A stretch of DNA of 36,008 nt from contig JAJZNE010000070.1 in the NCBI GenBank assembly GCA_021847995.1, positions 2,008 to 38,015 of the forward strand. Direction: 5' to 3'. Of the stretch, positions 1-7,208 are shown piece by piece. The translations under genes and the position numbers were made by a program. The notes under the pieces are model-generated. The model was not told the origin of the DNA, did no database searches, and worked only from the letters and a program-made list of their open reading frames with translations. Each line of letters starts with the position of its first letter. Within the stretch, counting starts at the first letter, position 1. Source of the stretch: Pseudomonadota bacterium. GTDB lineage: Bacteria; Pseudomonadota; Alphaproteobacteria; Acetobacterales; Acetobacteraceae.

Positions 1-288
1 GACGGGGCGCACACGCCGGGGCCGGATGTCGGCGCGATCAAATTCCTGGTGGAGGAGCGCGACGTGATGGGCTTCGGCACCGAGACGATCGGCACCGATG
101 CCGGCCAGGCCTTCGGCTTCGACCCGCCGTTCCCGGCCCATTTCTTCATGCACGGCAAGGGGCGCTACGGCTTGCAATGCCTGTGCAACCTCGACAAGCT
201 GCCGCCGACGGGCGCGCTGATCGTGGCGGCACCGTTGAAGATCAGGGGCGGCTCCGGCAGTCCGTTGCGCGTGCTGGCACTGGTTTGA
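1..288 (+). CDS. Cyclase-family (kynurenine formamidase-like) protein, 3' end only
   Basis: The reading frame is open from base 1 and ends at a TGA at 286-288, so only the last 95 residues are present. The segment has features of the metal-dependent cyclase family (PF04199): an Asp-Gly-Ala-His near the beginning, the phrase GFGTETIGTDAG, a His in 'FFMHGKGRYG', and a C-terminal 'NLDKLPPTGALIVAAPLKI' typical of the last strands of the fold. Members hydrolyse or cyclise amide or ester substrates such as N-formylkynurenine, but the substrate cannot be told from this fragment. The family call comes from recognised sequence patterns. The next gene begins 17 bases downstream on the same strand. Confidence 0.75.
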   Translation, partial: DGAHTPGPDVGAIKFLVEERDVMGFGTETIGTDAGQAFGFDPPFPAHFFMHGKGRYGLQCLCNLDKLPPTGALIVAAPLKIRGGSGSPLRVLALV

Positions 289-305
289 TCGCAGGGGAGA
301 TGATG

Positions 306-740
306 ATGACAATTCGTGCGTCGTTCGTCGCCGCGATGTTGACGGCGGGGCTGCTGTCCTTCGCGGCGCAGGCCGAGATGGTGCATTACATGGCGCATCT
401 TGACGGGGCGAGCGAGGTGCCGCCGAAGACCACGCAGGGCACCGGCACGCTGTCGGCGACCCTCGATACCGCGACGCGGGAGTTCAGCTATACGCTGGAA
501 TACAGCGGGTTGAGCGGTCCGGCGTCGGCCGCGCATTTCCACGGGCCGGCGGCACCCGGCGCCAATGCCGGCGTCGCCATGCCCATCCCGAACGCCGGCA
601 GCAGCCCGGTGAAGGGCAGCGCCAAGCTGACCGCGGCGCAGATGGCCGATCTGGAAGCCGGCAAGTGGTATGTGAACGTGCATACCAAGGCCAATCCGGG
701 CGGCGAAATCCGCGGACAGGTGATGAAGGGCGGGATGTAA
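306..740 (+). CDS. Secreted CHRD-domain protein
   Basis: The 144-residue product has a clear signal peptide (about residues 1-23, ending AAQA) followed by one CHRD domain (PF07452). Seen motifs are 'HLDGASEVPP' near the start of the domain, 'SAAHFHGPA' in the middle and 'WYVNVHTKANPGGEIRGQV' at the end, all characteristic of the family. The function of bacterial CHRD proteins is not well defined; the protein should be periplasmic or extracellular. Three ATG codons lie in a row at 300, 303 and 306. The GGGGAG at 294-299 is best spaced for the third, so 306 was chosen; an annotation from 300 would add only two Met. It may be cotranscribed with the upstream cyclase-family gene. Confidence 0.88.
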   Translation: MTIRASFVAAMLTAGLLSFAAQAEMVHYMAHLDGASEVPPKTTQGTGTLSATLDTATREFSYTLEYSGLSGPASAAHFHGPAAPGANAGVAMPIPNAGSSPVKGSAKLTAAQMADLEAGKWYVNVHTKANPGGEIRGQVMKGGM

Positions 741-755
741 CCGGCAGACCCGATC

Positions 756-795
756 TGGCGCTCACGGCCTCTCTGATATCATGCCGTGAGCGCCA
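756..795. terminator. Hairpin between convergent genes
   Basis: A perfect 13-bp inverted repeat (756-768 with 783-795, stem TGGCGCTCACGGC) has a 14-base loop. It lies between the CHRD gene and the convergent FkbM gene. The FkbM stop codon (779-781) falls inside the loop, so the right arm is coding sequence. Neither side has a clear T-tract (AAAAG follows on the plus strand), so it may act as a bidirectional stem or a transcript-end protector rather than a classical intrinsic terminator. Confidence 0.5.
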
Positions 796-1813
796 AAAGA
801 TTGCCGTAGGGTCGGGCCATGATCGCCTCATCGCCGAGTTCGGCCGGCGCGTCGAGGTAGGTTTCGGCGTCGAAGATGCGGAACCCGTGGGCGCGCAGGA
901 GCGATAGCAGGCTGGCGGGTGCGTAGCCCGCGGCGAGTGCCTGCGCGGGCGCCCATTCCAGCACGATGCGCAGGCCCGGCCGCCGCAGCGTCCCGCTGGC
1001 GCCGCGCAGCACGGCGGCTTCCAGCCCCTCCACGTCGATCTTCAGGACATCGACCCGCGCTTCGTCCCGCAGCACGTCATCGAGGGTGAGGACATCGACG
1101 GTGACTGCCGCGGCCGTGGCGGAGGGGTCCGGCGGCGGTGCGCCATTGTCGGCAGCGGCCGACGGTGCGCCATTGTCGGCAGCGGCCGACGGTGCGCCAT
1201 TGTCGGCAGCGGCCGACGGTGCGCCATTGTCGGCAGCGGCAACGAGCGTCGCATTGGCGGCGCGTTCGGCGGGAACGATCAGGGTTCCGAGGCCGGGAGA
1301 GTCCGACAGGGCGGCAGCAACCACCCGGACCGGCGCCATCGACCAGTTGATCTGCACATTGACCGCCAGCAACCGGAGCATCTGCGGATTGGGTTCCACG
1401 GCGATCACGCGCGATCCCGGCGTTGCCCCCATCGCGTTCGCCACCAGACAGGTGAAGTAGCCGAAATTCGCGCCGACATCCACGAACACCGACCCGGGCG
1501 GCGACAGCAGCGGCAGCAGGCGGGAGAGTTGGGCTTCCCACTGCCGATACACCACCAATTGCGGCGTCATCAGAAGGTCGCGCATCGGCGTGATGAACTT
1601 GACGCCGAACAGGGTCTGGACGAGCAGATCGTCGTTCGAGACCGGCACTGCGAACGGGCCGACCACCTGACGGATCTGGCGGGACAAATCCGCGATTTCG
1701 GCAAGGCCGGCGCGGATCGCGGCCAGTTCCTGCTCGATCGTGGCCAGACGCAGGCCCATCGCCGCATTCTCCGCGATCAGAAGGCGGGGATCGCCCGGCA
1801 TGCTGTCAGGCAT
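779..1813 (-). CDS. FkbM-family SAM-dependent methyltransferase with internal repeat
   Basis: The product is about 344 residues from the ATG at 1813. The FkbM methyltransferase fold is shown by the SAM-binding strand 'VFVDVGANFGYFT' (109-121), the acidic loop 'VEPNP' (139-143) and 'VLKIDVEGLE' (256-265). An N-terminal stretch (about 20-55) looks helical, possibly coiled-coil. Between the two halves of the domain (about 192-229) sits a run of nine-residue units of the type ADNGAPSAA, encoded by a 27-bp tandem repeat. Start choice is uncertain: ATGs at 1822, 1813 and 1804 all lie at the stop of the upstream 61-residue gene (TGA 1808-1806), and 1813 and 1822 overlap it, so translational coupling is likely. 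FkbM enzymes usually O-methylate sugars or polyketides. The neighbouring glycosyltransferase suggests a surface glycan or glycoprotein substrate (inference). Confidence 0.85.
   Translation of the reverse strand: MPDSMPGDPRLLIAENAAMGLRLATIEQELAAIRAGLAEIADLSRQIRQVVGPFAVPVSNDDLLVQTLFGVKFITPMRDLLMTPQLVVYRQWEAQLSRLLPLLSPPGSVFVDVGANFGYFTCLVANAMGATPGSRVIAVEPNPQMLRLLAVNVQINWSMAPVRVVAAALSDSPGLGTLIVPAERAANATLVAAADNGAPSAAADNGAPSAAADNGAPSAAADNGAPPPDPSATAAAVTVDVLTLDDVLRDEARVDVLKIDVEGLEAAVLRGASGTLRRPGLRIVLEWAPAQALAAGYAPASLLSLLRAHGFRIFDAETYLDAPAELGDEAIMARPYGNLLALTA
1137..1240. repeat. 27-bp perfect tandem repeat, 3.9 copies, in FkbM gene
   Basis: Three identical 27-bp units (1137-1163, 1164-1190, 1191-1217) are followed by a 23-base partial fourth unit (1218-1240). 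The unit begins GGTGCGCCATTGTCGGCAGC on the plus strand. The period is a multiple of three, so changes in copy number keep the methyltransferase in frame. The absence of any difference between copies implies recent expansion or ongoing homogenisation. Confidence 0.95.
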
Positions 1814-1991
1814 CGAAGGCATGCCGCATTGCCGAACGGTAGCGCACCAGAAACTCCTCCGACCCGACGCATTGCCGCAGCAATGCCGCCACCGTCTCAT
1901 GATGCATCTGCGCCGTCACGATCCCCGGATCCTCCGGCTCCCGGCACATCACCAGCCGGTACAGGGACAGCACTGCCTCTTCAGATACCAT
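1806..1991 (-). CDS. Small DUF4214-like protein
   Basis: This 61-residue product starts at the ATG at 1991, overlapping the end of the upstream gene (stop at 1981-1983). It ends where the FkbM gene begins. The sequence 'LYRLVMCREPEDPG', followed by a helix and 'SEEFLVRYRSAM', resembles a single DUF4214 unit. DUF4214 is a helical module often found beside glycosyltransferases and in secreted or S-layer proteins. Overlap on both sides argues for a real, translationally coupled gene rather than a chance ORF. A longer in-frame ORF reaches 2084, but that region is covered by the upstream gene. Its function is unknown; a glycosylation accessory or acceptor role is only inferred from position. Confidence 0.6.
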   Translation of the reverse strand: MVSEEAVLSLYRLVMCREPEDPGIVTAQMHHETVAALLRQCVGSEEFLVRYRSAMRHAFDA

Positions 1992-2427
1992 CGACGTTCT
2001 CCGCCATGTTGACGATCTCCCCCTCCATTGCCGCGATCCGGCGGCGCAGCGCGTTGCAGTCCGCCTGCACCTCCCGCACCGCATCGAACACAGCGGCGAT
2101 GCGGTCCTCCTGCTTCAGCAGCTCCATCATCTGTGCGGACAATCCGTCCAGCCGCGTCTGCGTCTGCGCGAGTTCGTCCCCGGCCAGGGCGAGATCGTGC
2201 GCGACCTTGTGCGGTGCGGTCCCGTGCGTCACCTCCCGCCGCAGATGGTCGATGAAGATCTGCGACAGATCGCCGAAGCGCGCGGCGGCTTCGTCCGAGC
2301 ACAGCAGTCCGATCAGGAACACGTCGCAGTCGAAACCGGGCGCCGTGATGCGCGCCTGTTCCCCCTCCGAAGGGCCGCGGTCCAGCAGGAAGCGGATCAG
2401 CGCCTCGGCGCGCGTTGCAGAATCCAT
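1981..2427 (-). CDS. Unknown protein with DUF4214-like head and coiled-coil tail
   Basis: The 148-residue product is not confidently assigned. Its first ~55 residues (phrases 'EALIRFLLDRGPSEGE' and 'FLIGLLCSDEAAARFGD') resemble a DUF4214 unit: a short helix, a Gly/Pro turn and a terminal SDE-type helix. From about residue 85 to the end there are heptad-like hydrophobic residues ('LAQTQTRLDGLSAQMMELL', 'ALRRRIAAMEGEIVNMAENV'), suggesting a coiled coil. It lies 15 bases downstream of the glycosyltransferase and overlaps the next small gene, so the four genes probably form one transcript. No signal peptide is seen. Confidence 0.65.
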   Translation of the reverse strand: MDSATRAEALIRFLLDRGPSEGEQARITAPGFDCDVFLIGLLCSDEAAARFGDLSQIFIDHLRREVTHGTAPHKVAHDLALAGDELAQTQTRLDGLSAQMMELLKQEDRIAAVFDAVREVQADCNALRRRIAAMEGEIVNMAENVDGI

Positions 2428-2442
2428 CGCCGCCCGTCTCCT

Positions 2443-4791
2443 CTACGCCATGACCAGTTCGGCCGTCGCGACCGGCAGCTGCGCCGGTGCCGGCGGCTCG
2501 CGGTTGACGAGGGCAAGAAGGCACGCCTCCACCCGCTCGGCCATGCGCTCGCGCGTATAGCAGGCGGTGAAACGTGACGCCGCCTGCGCGCCGGCGGCGA
2601 TGCGCCGCGCCCGGTCGGCCAGCAGCGGTTGCAGCGCCTCGCGCAGCGAGTCGGCCGAATCGGGCGTGAACAGAGCACCGCTCCTTCCGTCCCCGACGAT
2701 CTCGGCGAGGCCGCCGACGCGGGCCGCCACCACCGGCCTGCCGAAGCGCATCGCCTCGATCGCGATCAGCCCGAAACTCTCGAACCGCGACGGCGCCACG
2801 AACAGATCGCAGCCGGCATAGTGGCGCAGCAGCGCCGCATCATCGACATGGCCGTGCAGCACCACCCGTGCCGCATGCCCGCGCTGCGCGATCGCAGCCA
2901 GCCGGGCCGCGATCAGGGCGGCATAGTCCGCCTCCTCCGGCACCGGGGCACCGACCACGTCCAGCGTCACGCCCGGATGGCGGTCGAACAACGGCAGCAT
3001 CGCATCGAGCAGCAGATCCAGCCCCTTGCGCCGCTCGATGCGGCCGACAAAGAGCACGCGGACCGGCGCCGCCGCCCCGTCCGCCTGCGCCGTTGCGTCC
3101 GGCGCCGCCACGGCCACCGGCGCGATCCCGTGCGGCACCACCGCGACCCGCGCGGGGTCGAAGACGACCCCGTACAGCGCCTGCAATTCCCGGCAGATTT
3201 CCATACTGTTGGCGAGCAGCAGCGCGGCATGGCCGAACAGCCAGCGCTCGGCCGCGATGACCCGTTCGACGTGGTGGTAGCGGTACGGCAGGTCGGTCCG
3301 CCATTTCTCCTTCATCGGCAGCAGCATGCGGCAGGCGGTGTGCAGGCTGGTGACGACCGGGATGTCGAGATGGGCGGCGCAGAGAATTCCCTCCACGTCC
3401 CACACCGGCGCCGACAGCACGTCGAGGCCGAAATCGCGCATGATCCGCCGCGCCTCCTCCAGCACCGCGGCGGCGCGGGCATGCAGCGGGCCAGGCAGTT
3501 TCACCGGCGCGGCATGGCGCGGTGCATGCACGGACGGCACGGCATGAACCCAGACGCCGGCAACGTAGTCCACCTGACGCGCCGAGTCGGCGGCGGTGAT
3601 GACGTGCACCTCGTGGCCGCGCAGCGCCAGCGCCTCGGCCAGCGCCTGCGTCCAGCGGGCGATGCCGGCGGTATCGCGCGGCGGGTAGCCCTGGCTGACC
3701 AGGGCGATGCGCAGCGCCTGCGCCGGCCGGGCGGCGAACCGGCGCAGCGGCAGGGGGGAAGCGGCGCTGCCCGGCGCCGCCGGCGCCGCCGCGCCGCTTG
3801 CCATGCCCTGCCGCAGGCCGCCTTCGAGCTCGCTGTTGAGGCGCAGGAAATGTGCCCCGCCGATCAGCGCGCGATCGACGTGCCAGCGGTTGGAAAAGCG
3901 CAGATCGGCGCGGAACCGGTCGAGTTCGGCCGCCGCCGCAGCGAGCGTCAGGCGCGGCGCGGCATGGCGGAGCACGAAATGCGCCTTGCTGCGGCTTTGT
4001 GCCAGCAGGGTGCGGGCGATGCGCCGGTGGTCGCGGACATGGCTCGCGGCGTAGCGGTGGAACACCAGCGCATCGGGCGCCGTCACCACCGCATGGCCAA
4101 GATCGGCGAGGCGGACGCAGACATCCGTCTCATCCAGCATGTATTCATAGGTGGCATCGAAGCCGCCGATCCGGCGCAGCAACGCGGTGCGGAAACTGCT
4201 GTTGGTGCCGAGCAGGCTCGGGAACAGCCACAGTCCCGGCACGCTCAGCCGGTCGGTCGGATCGACGTGGTCGAGCAGGGTCGCGTTGCCGAAGCGGTCA
4301 CACACCGTATAGCGGCACTGAAAGCGCGCACCGGTGTTGTCGAGCGTGAAGCCGCCGACGCCGCCGACCGCGGGATCGTCGTAGCGGCGGTCGAGCCGCT
4401 CCAGCCAGCGCGGATGGGCGACCGCATCGTCGTCGATAAAGGCGCAGATATCGCCCGCCGCCGCCGCGATGCCGAGATTGCGCGACGCCGACAGGTTGCG
4501 CACGCCACAGGTGACGACCTTGATATGCGGGGCATACGCCTGCAATACCTGCGGCGTCGCATCGCTGCACGGGCCGACCACGGCGATCACCTCGAAGCGC
4601 GGGAAGCTCTGCCCGCGCAGCGCGGCGAGGCAGTCGGCGAGCGTCGCCGCGCGGTTGCAGGTGCTGACGATCACCGAAATGCTGCGCGGCTGCGGGCCGT
4701 GCGCCGGCCGGTCCGGCAGGGAGGGGAACGCGCCGGCCAGCCCGTCGTCCACCCCGGTGAAATCCGCCGACGGTTCCGAAAAACGATCCAT
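2443..4791 (-). CDS. Two-domain glycosyltransferase (GT2 + GT4)
   Basis: The 782-residue protein joins two glycosyltransferases. Residues ~36-290 form a GT2 (GT-A) domain: 'SVIVSTCNR' at the nucleotide-binding strand, the metal-binding 'FIDDD' (118-122) and the 'MLDETDV' acidic motif (218-224). Residues ~361-780 form a GT4 (GT-B) domain: 'RIALVSQGYPPRDTAG', 'VLFVGRIERRKG' (579-590) and the nucleotide-sugar E-x7-E motif in 'FESFGLIAIEA' (E671, E679). A low-complexity Ala/Pro linker (about 330-350) joins them. Such fusions build two successive linkages of a cell-surface polysaccharide or protein glycan; the sugars cannot be read from the sequence. It appears to be the first gene of a minus-strand glycan group ending in the FkbM methyltransferase. 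Confidence 0.9.
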   Translation of the reverse strand: MDRFSEPSADFTGVDDGLAGAFPSLPDRPAHGPQPRSISVIVSTCNRAATLADCLAALRGQSFPRFEVIAVVGPCSDATPQVLQAYAPHIKVVTCGVRNLSASRNLGIAAAAGDICAFIDDDAVAHPRWLERLDRRYDDPAVGGVGGFTLDNTGARFQCRYTVCDRFGNATLLDHVDPTDRLSVPGLWLFPSLLGTNSSFRTALLRRIGGFDATYEYMLDETDVCVRLADLGHAVVTAPDALVFHRYAASHVRDHRRIARTLLAQSRSKAHFVLRHAAPRLTLAAAAAELDRFRADLRFSNRWHVDRALIGGAHFLRLNSELEGGLRQGMASGAAAPAAPGSAASPLPLRRFAARPAQALRIALVSQGYPPRDTAGIARWTQALAEALALRGHEVHVITAADSARQVDYVAGVWVHAVPSVHAPRHAAPVKLPGPLHARAAAVLEEARRIMRDFGLDVLSAPVWDVEGILCAAHLDIPVVTSLHTACRMLLPMKEKWRTDLPYRYHHVERVIAAERWLFGHAALLLANSMEICRELQALYGVVFDPARVAVVPHGIAPVAVAAPDATAQADGAAAPVRVLFVGRIERRKGLDLLLDAMLPLFDRHPGVTLDVVGAPVPEEADYAALIAARLAAIAQRGHAARVVLHGHVDDAALLRHYAGCDLFVAPSRFESFGLIAIEAMRFGRPVVAARVGGLAEIVGDGRSGALFTPDSADSLREALQPLLADRARRIAAGAQAASRFTACYTRERMAERVEACLLALVNREPPAPAQLPVATAELVMA

Positions 4792-5005
4792 GCTCCCTGC
4801 CCCGGCCGTTCTGGCCGGCCCTTTTGCCGAGATCCGTCCCCGCGCCCCCGGTCCCGCGCCCCGATTATTGCGGGCACCGCGCCGGACACGTCCGCAGCGG
4901 AGTTGACGATCCTGCGGTTAATGGCCGGTAAATCACGCGCCCGGCGCGGCGGCAGGCTTGCCGGGCCGTCGCCCCCCGCCTATGGACCTGCCCGATGCAG
5001 CGGGC

Positions 5006-5080
5006 TGGGGCGTCGCCAAGCGGTAAGGCAACGGATTTTGATTCCGTCATGCGGAGGTTCGAATCCTCCCGCCCCAACCA
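5006..5080 (+). tRNA. tRNA-Gln (anticodon TTG)
   Basis: The cloverleaf is complete. The acceptor TGGGGCG (5006-5012) pairs with CGCCCCA (5070-5076), followed by discriminator A and an encoded CCA (5078-5080). The anticodon stem ACGGA/TCCGT encloses the loop TTTTGAT (5036-5042) with anticodon TTG at 5038-5040, which reads CAA (Gln). The T-arm has GGAGG-TTCGAAT-CCTCC. The following protease ORF stays open back into this gene, so its start must be judged against it. Confidence 0.97.
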
Positions 5081-5102
5081 GCGCCGCCGCCGGCACGGAC
5101 GG

Positions 5103-5771
5103 TTGTTCCTGGTGCTGCTGGCGCTGCTGCTGCCCGCTGCCGCCCCGCTGCCGGGGATCGGCCCGACCGACGGGCGCCGTCCGGTCGATCCAGAGACCCC
5201 GCCGTGGACGGCGCTGGCCCGGTTGCAGGTTCCCGGCGCCGCGCGCTGCACCGCGGTGCTGATCGCGCCACGCACCGCGCTCACCGCCGCCCATTGCCTG
5301 TTCAGCCCGCATCTGCACCGCTTCGTGCCGCCCGACATGGTGCATGTCCTGACCCGCTACGGGCGGGAGGCGTTCGCGGCCCACGCCGTTGCCGCCGGCT
5401 ACCGGATCGCACCCGCGGAGGATGTGGCCGCGGTCACGCTCTCCGCCCCGGTGGGCAGCGCCGTGCTCGCCCTCGCCGCCCTGCCGGCGCCCGGCACGCC
5501 GGCCATGCTCGGCGGCTACAACCAGGACCGGATCGAGGTCATCGAGGCCGACACCGCCTGCCACATCGCAGCCGTCACGGCTACCCTGATCCGCCACGAC
5601 TGCGCCGGCACGCGCGGCACCAGCGGTGCGCCGCTGCTGGTACGCGGGGGCGACGGCGCCTGGGCGATCGCCGGCATCGCCACCCGGGCGATCATCGGCG
5701 GGCGCGGCGGCATTGCGGTGGCGGCAGCGGCATTGCCGGCTTGGCTCGCCCAAGGCGGAGCCATGCCATGA
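5103..5771 (+). CDS. Secreted trypsin-like (S1) serine protease
   Basis: The chymotrypsin/V8-type fold is supported by the catalytic triad: His in 'LTAAHC' (H64), Asp in 'AEDVAAV' (D107) and Ser in 'GTSGAP' (S174), numbered from a TTG start at 5103. The N-terminus is a hydrophobic signal-like segment 'LFLVLLALLLPAAA', so export is expected. The start is uncertain. No good ATG or Shine-Dalgarno exists after the tRNA; TTG 5103 and GTG 5112 are the first candidates. An in-frame ATG at 5049 lies inside the tRNA T-arm region and would add an arginine-rich n-region. The stop overlaps the next gene's ATG (ATGA), indicating coupling. The substrate is unknown. Confidence 0.8.
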   Translation: MFLVLLALLLPAAAPLPGIGPTDGRRPVDPETPPWTALARLQVPGAARCTAVLIAPRTALTAAHCLFSPHLHRFVPPDMVHVLTRYGREAFAAHAVAAGYRIAPAEDVAAVTLSAPVGSAVLALAALPAPGTPAMLGGYNQDRIEVIEADTACHIAAVTATLIRHDCAGTRGTSGAPLLVRGGDGAWAIAGIATRAIIGGRGGIAVAAAALPAWLAQGGAMP

Positions 5772-6385
5772 CCGATCCTGCCCTCTATCTTGCGTTCGTC
5801 CTGGCGACCACGGTCCTGATGCTGATCCCGGGCCCCAACGTCGCCCTGATCGTCGCCAACAGCCTTGCCTTCGGCGTGCGCTACGGGCTGCTGACGCTGG
5901 CCGGCACCGCCTCGGCGATGGTGCCGCAACTGCTGCTGACCGCGCTCGGGATGACGGCGCTGCTCGGCCGGTTCGGGGCCTGGATGGGCTGGGTGCGCTG
6001 GGTCGGCGTGGTCTATCTGCTCTGGCTCGGCGTGCGGCAGTGGCGCGCCGCGCCGACCGGTCCCGGCCGCCTCACGCCGGCGCCGCGCGATGCAAGGCGC
6101 ATCTATCTGCGCGGCCTGCTGGTGTCACTCACCAATCCGAAGACGCTGTTCTTCTACGGCGCCTTCTTTCCCCAGTTCGTCGCTGCCGGCCGGCCGGCAG
6201 CCCCGCAACTTGGGCTGCTCTGCGCCACCTTCCTCGCCGTGGCGCTGATCGTGGACAGTCTGTGGGCGGTGCTCGCGGGGCGGCTGCGGCCGCTGCTCGG
6301 CGGGCGGGGGCGATGGCGCAACCGGCTCTCGGGCGGGATGCTGATCGGCGCCGGCCTCGGCCTCGCCGTCGCGCACCGGCGCTGA
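5768..6385 (+). CDS. LysE/RhtB-family amino-acid exporter
   Basis: This 205-residue integral membrane protein has the family signature near its N-terminus: a first membrane helix, then 'LIPGPNVALIVANSLAFGVRYGLL' split across helix and loop. It also has 'RGLLVSLTNPKTLFFYGAFFPQF' in the middle, the classic LysE 'NPK' region. About six hydrophobic segments are visible, as is usual for the family at 200-210 residues. It exports amino acids or related small metabolites by proton exchange; the substrate cannot be set from sequence. The ATG overlaps the protease stop codon by four bases, and the next gene starts three bases after its stop, so the three genes look cotranscribed. Confidence 0.92.
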   Translation: MTDPALYLAFVLATTVLMLIPGPNVALIVANSLAFGVRYGLLTLAGTASAMVPQLLLTALGMTALLGRFGAWMGWVRWVGVVYLLWLGVRQWRAAPTGPGRLTPAPRDARRIYLRGLLVSLTNPKTLFFYGAFFPQFVAAGRPAAPQLGLLCATFLAVALIVDSLWAVLAGRLRPLLGGRGRWRNRLSGGMLIGAGLGLAVAHRR

Positions 6386-6388
6386 GCC

Positions 6389-7033
6389 GTGGCCGCCGAG
6401 GACGAGCCGCCGAACTACAACCGCATCGCCGGCGGCAGCCTGGAGCGGCTCGGCGCACTGAGCGACGGCGTATTCGCTGTGGCGATGACGCTGCTGGTGC
6501 TCGACCTGCGCGTGCCCGCCGCTGCCGCCATCCGCGATGAGGCGGCACTGGGCCAGGCGCTGATGGCGCTGGCACCGCGGCTGCTCGTCTTCGTGATGAG
6601 CATGATGACGCTCGGCATCTTTTGGATCGGCCAGCAGACGCAGCTCAACCATCTCGACCGCGCCGACCGGGGGCTGGCGTGGCTGCATATCAGCTTCCTT
6701 TGCGTCGTTTCGCTGGTGCCGTTCAGCACCGCGCTGATCGCGGAGTTCGTTACCTTTCGGATCGCGCTGCTGGTCTATTGGGCGAATATCCTGCTACTCG
6801 GCGCGCTGCTGTTCGCAAGCTGGCGGCATGCGCGGCGGCGTGCACTGACGCGCTCCGACGTGACCGTGGCACTGGCCTGCGCGATGGAGCGGCGCATCGT
6901 TTTCGCCCAGGCGTTCTATGCCATCGGCGCACTGCTCTGCCTTCTCGATACGTTCTGGAGCCTCGGCTTCATCCTGTTGGTGCAGCTCAATTACGTACTG
7001 GCCCCGCGCCTGCCGGTGTTGCGCCGGCTGTAG
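6389..7033 (+). CDS. TMEM175/DUF1211-family membrane protein
   Basis: The 214-residue product begins with GTG at 6389, three bases after the LysE-type gene. It carries the DUF1211/TMEM175 hallmark 'RLGALSDGVFAVAMTLLVLDL' (the 'SDGVFA-AMTLL' first helix), followed by five further hydrophobic segments. Bacterial TMEM175 proteins characterised to date are potassium-permeable channels built from six helices per subunit. The usual Phe before Ser-Asp in the signature is Leu here. The channel role follows from the family; direct evidence would need physiology. A GGCCCG...CGGGCC stem lies just after the stop and could end the transcript. Confidence 0.85.
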   Translation: MAAEDEPPNYNRIAGGSLERLGALSDGVFAVAMTLLVLDLRVPAAAAIRDEAALGQALMALAPRLLVFVMSMMTLGIFWIGQQTQLNHLDRADRGLAWLHISFLCVVSLVPFSTALIAEFVTFRIALLVYWANILLLGALLFASWRHARRRALTRSDVTVALACAMERRIVFAQAFYAIGALLCLLDTFWSLGFILLVQLNYVLAPRLPVLRRL

Positions 7034-7208
7034 GGCCCGGGGCAATCGGGCCATGCCACCAGGCGGCCACCCCCGCCGCAAGCAGGGGTCCGCGCCCCGG
7101 CGGGCCGGCCCGATCGTGCCGCTGCGGCCCGGCGCCCTCTTGGCCTTTCGTCCACATGCCCTAAACTCCCGCCGACAAATCCGCACGAGACCGGGAGCGT
7201 GATCGCCC

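Noticed and set aside
1137..1240. Possible CRISPR array
   Set aside because: The repeats are directly adjacent without spacers and stay in frame in a coding region.
2629..5262. 877-codon plus-strand frame opposite the glycosyltransferase
   Set aside because: Arg/Gln/His-rich shadow running through the tRNA; the minus-strand gene carries clear GT2 and GT4 motifs.
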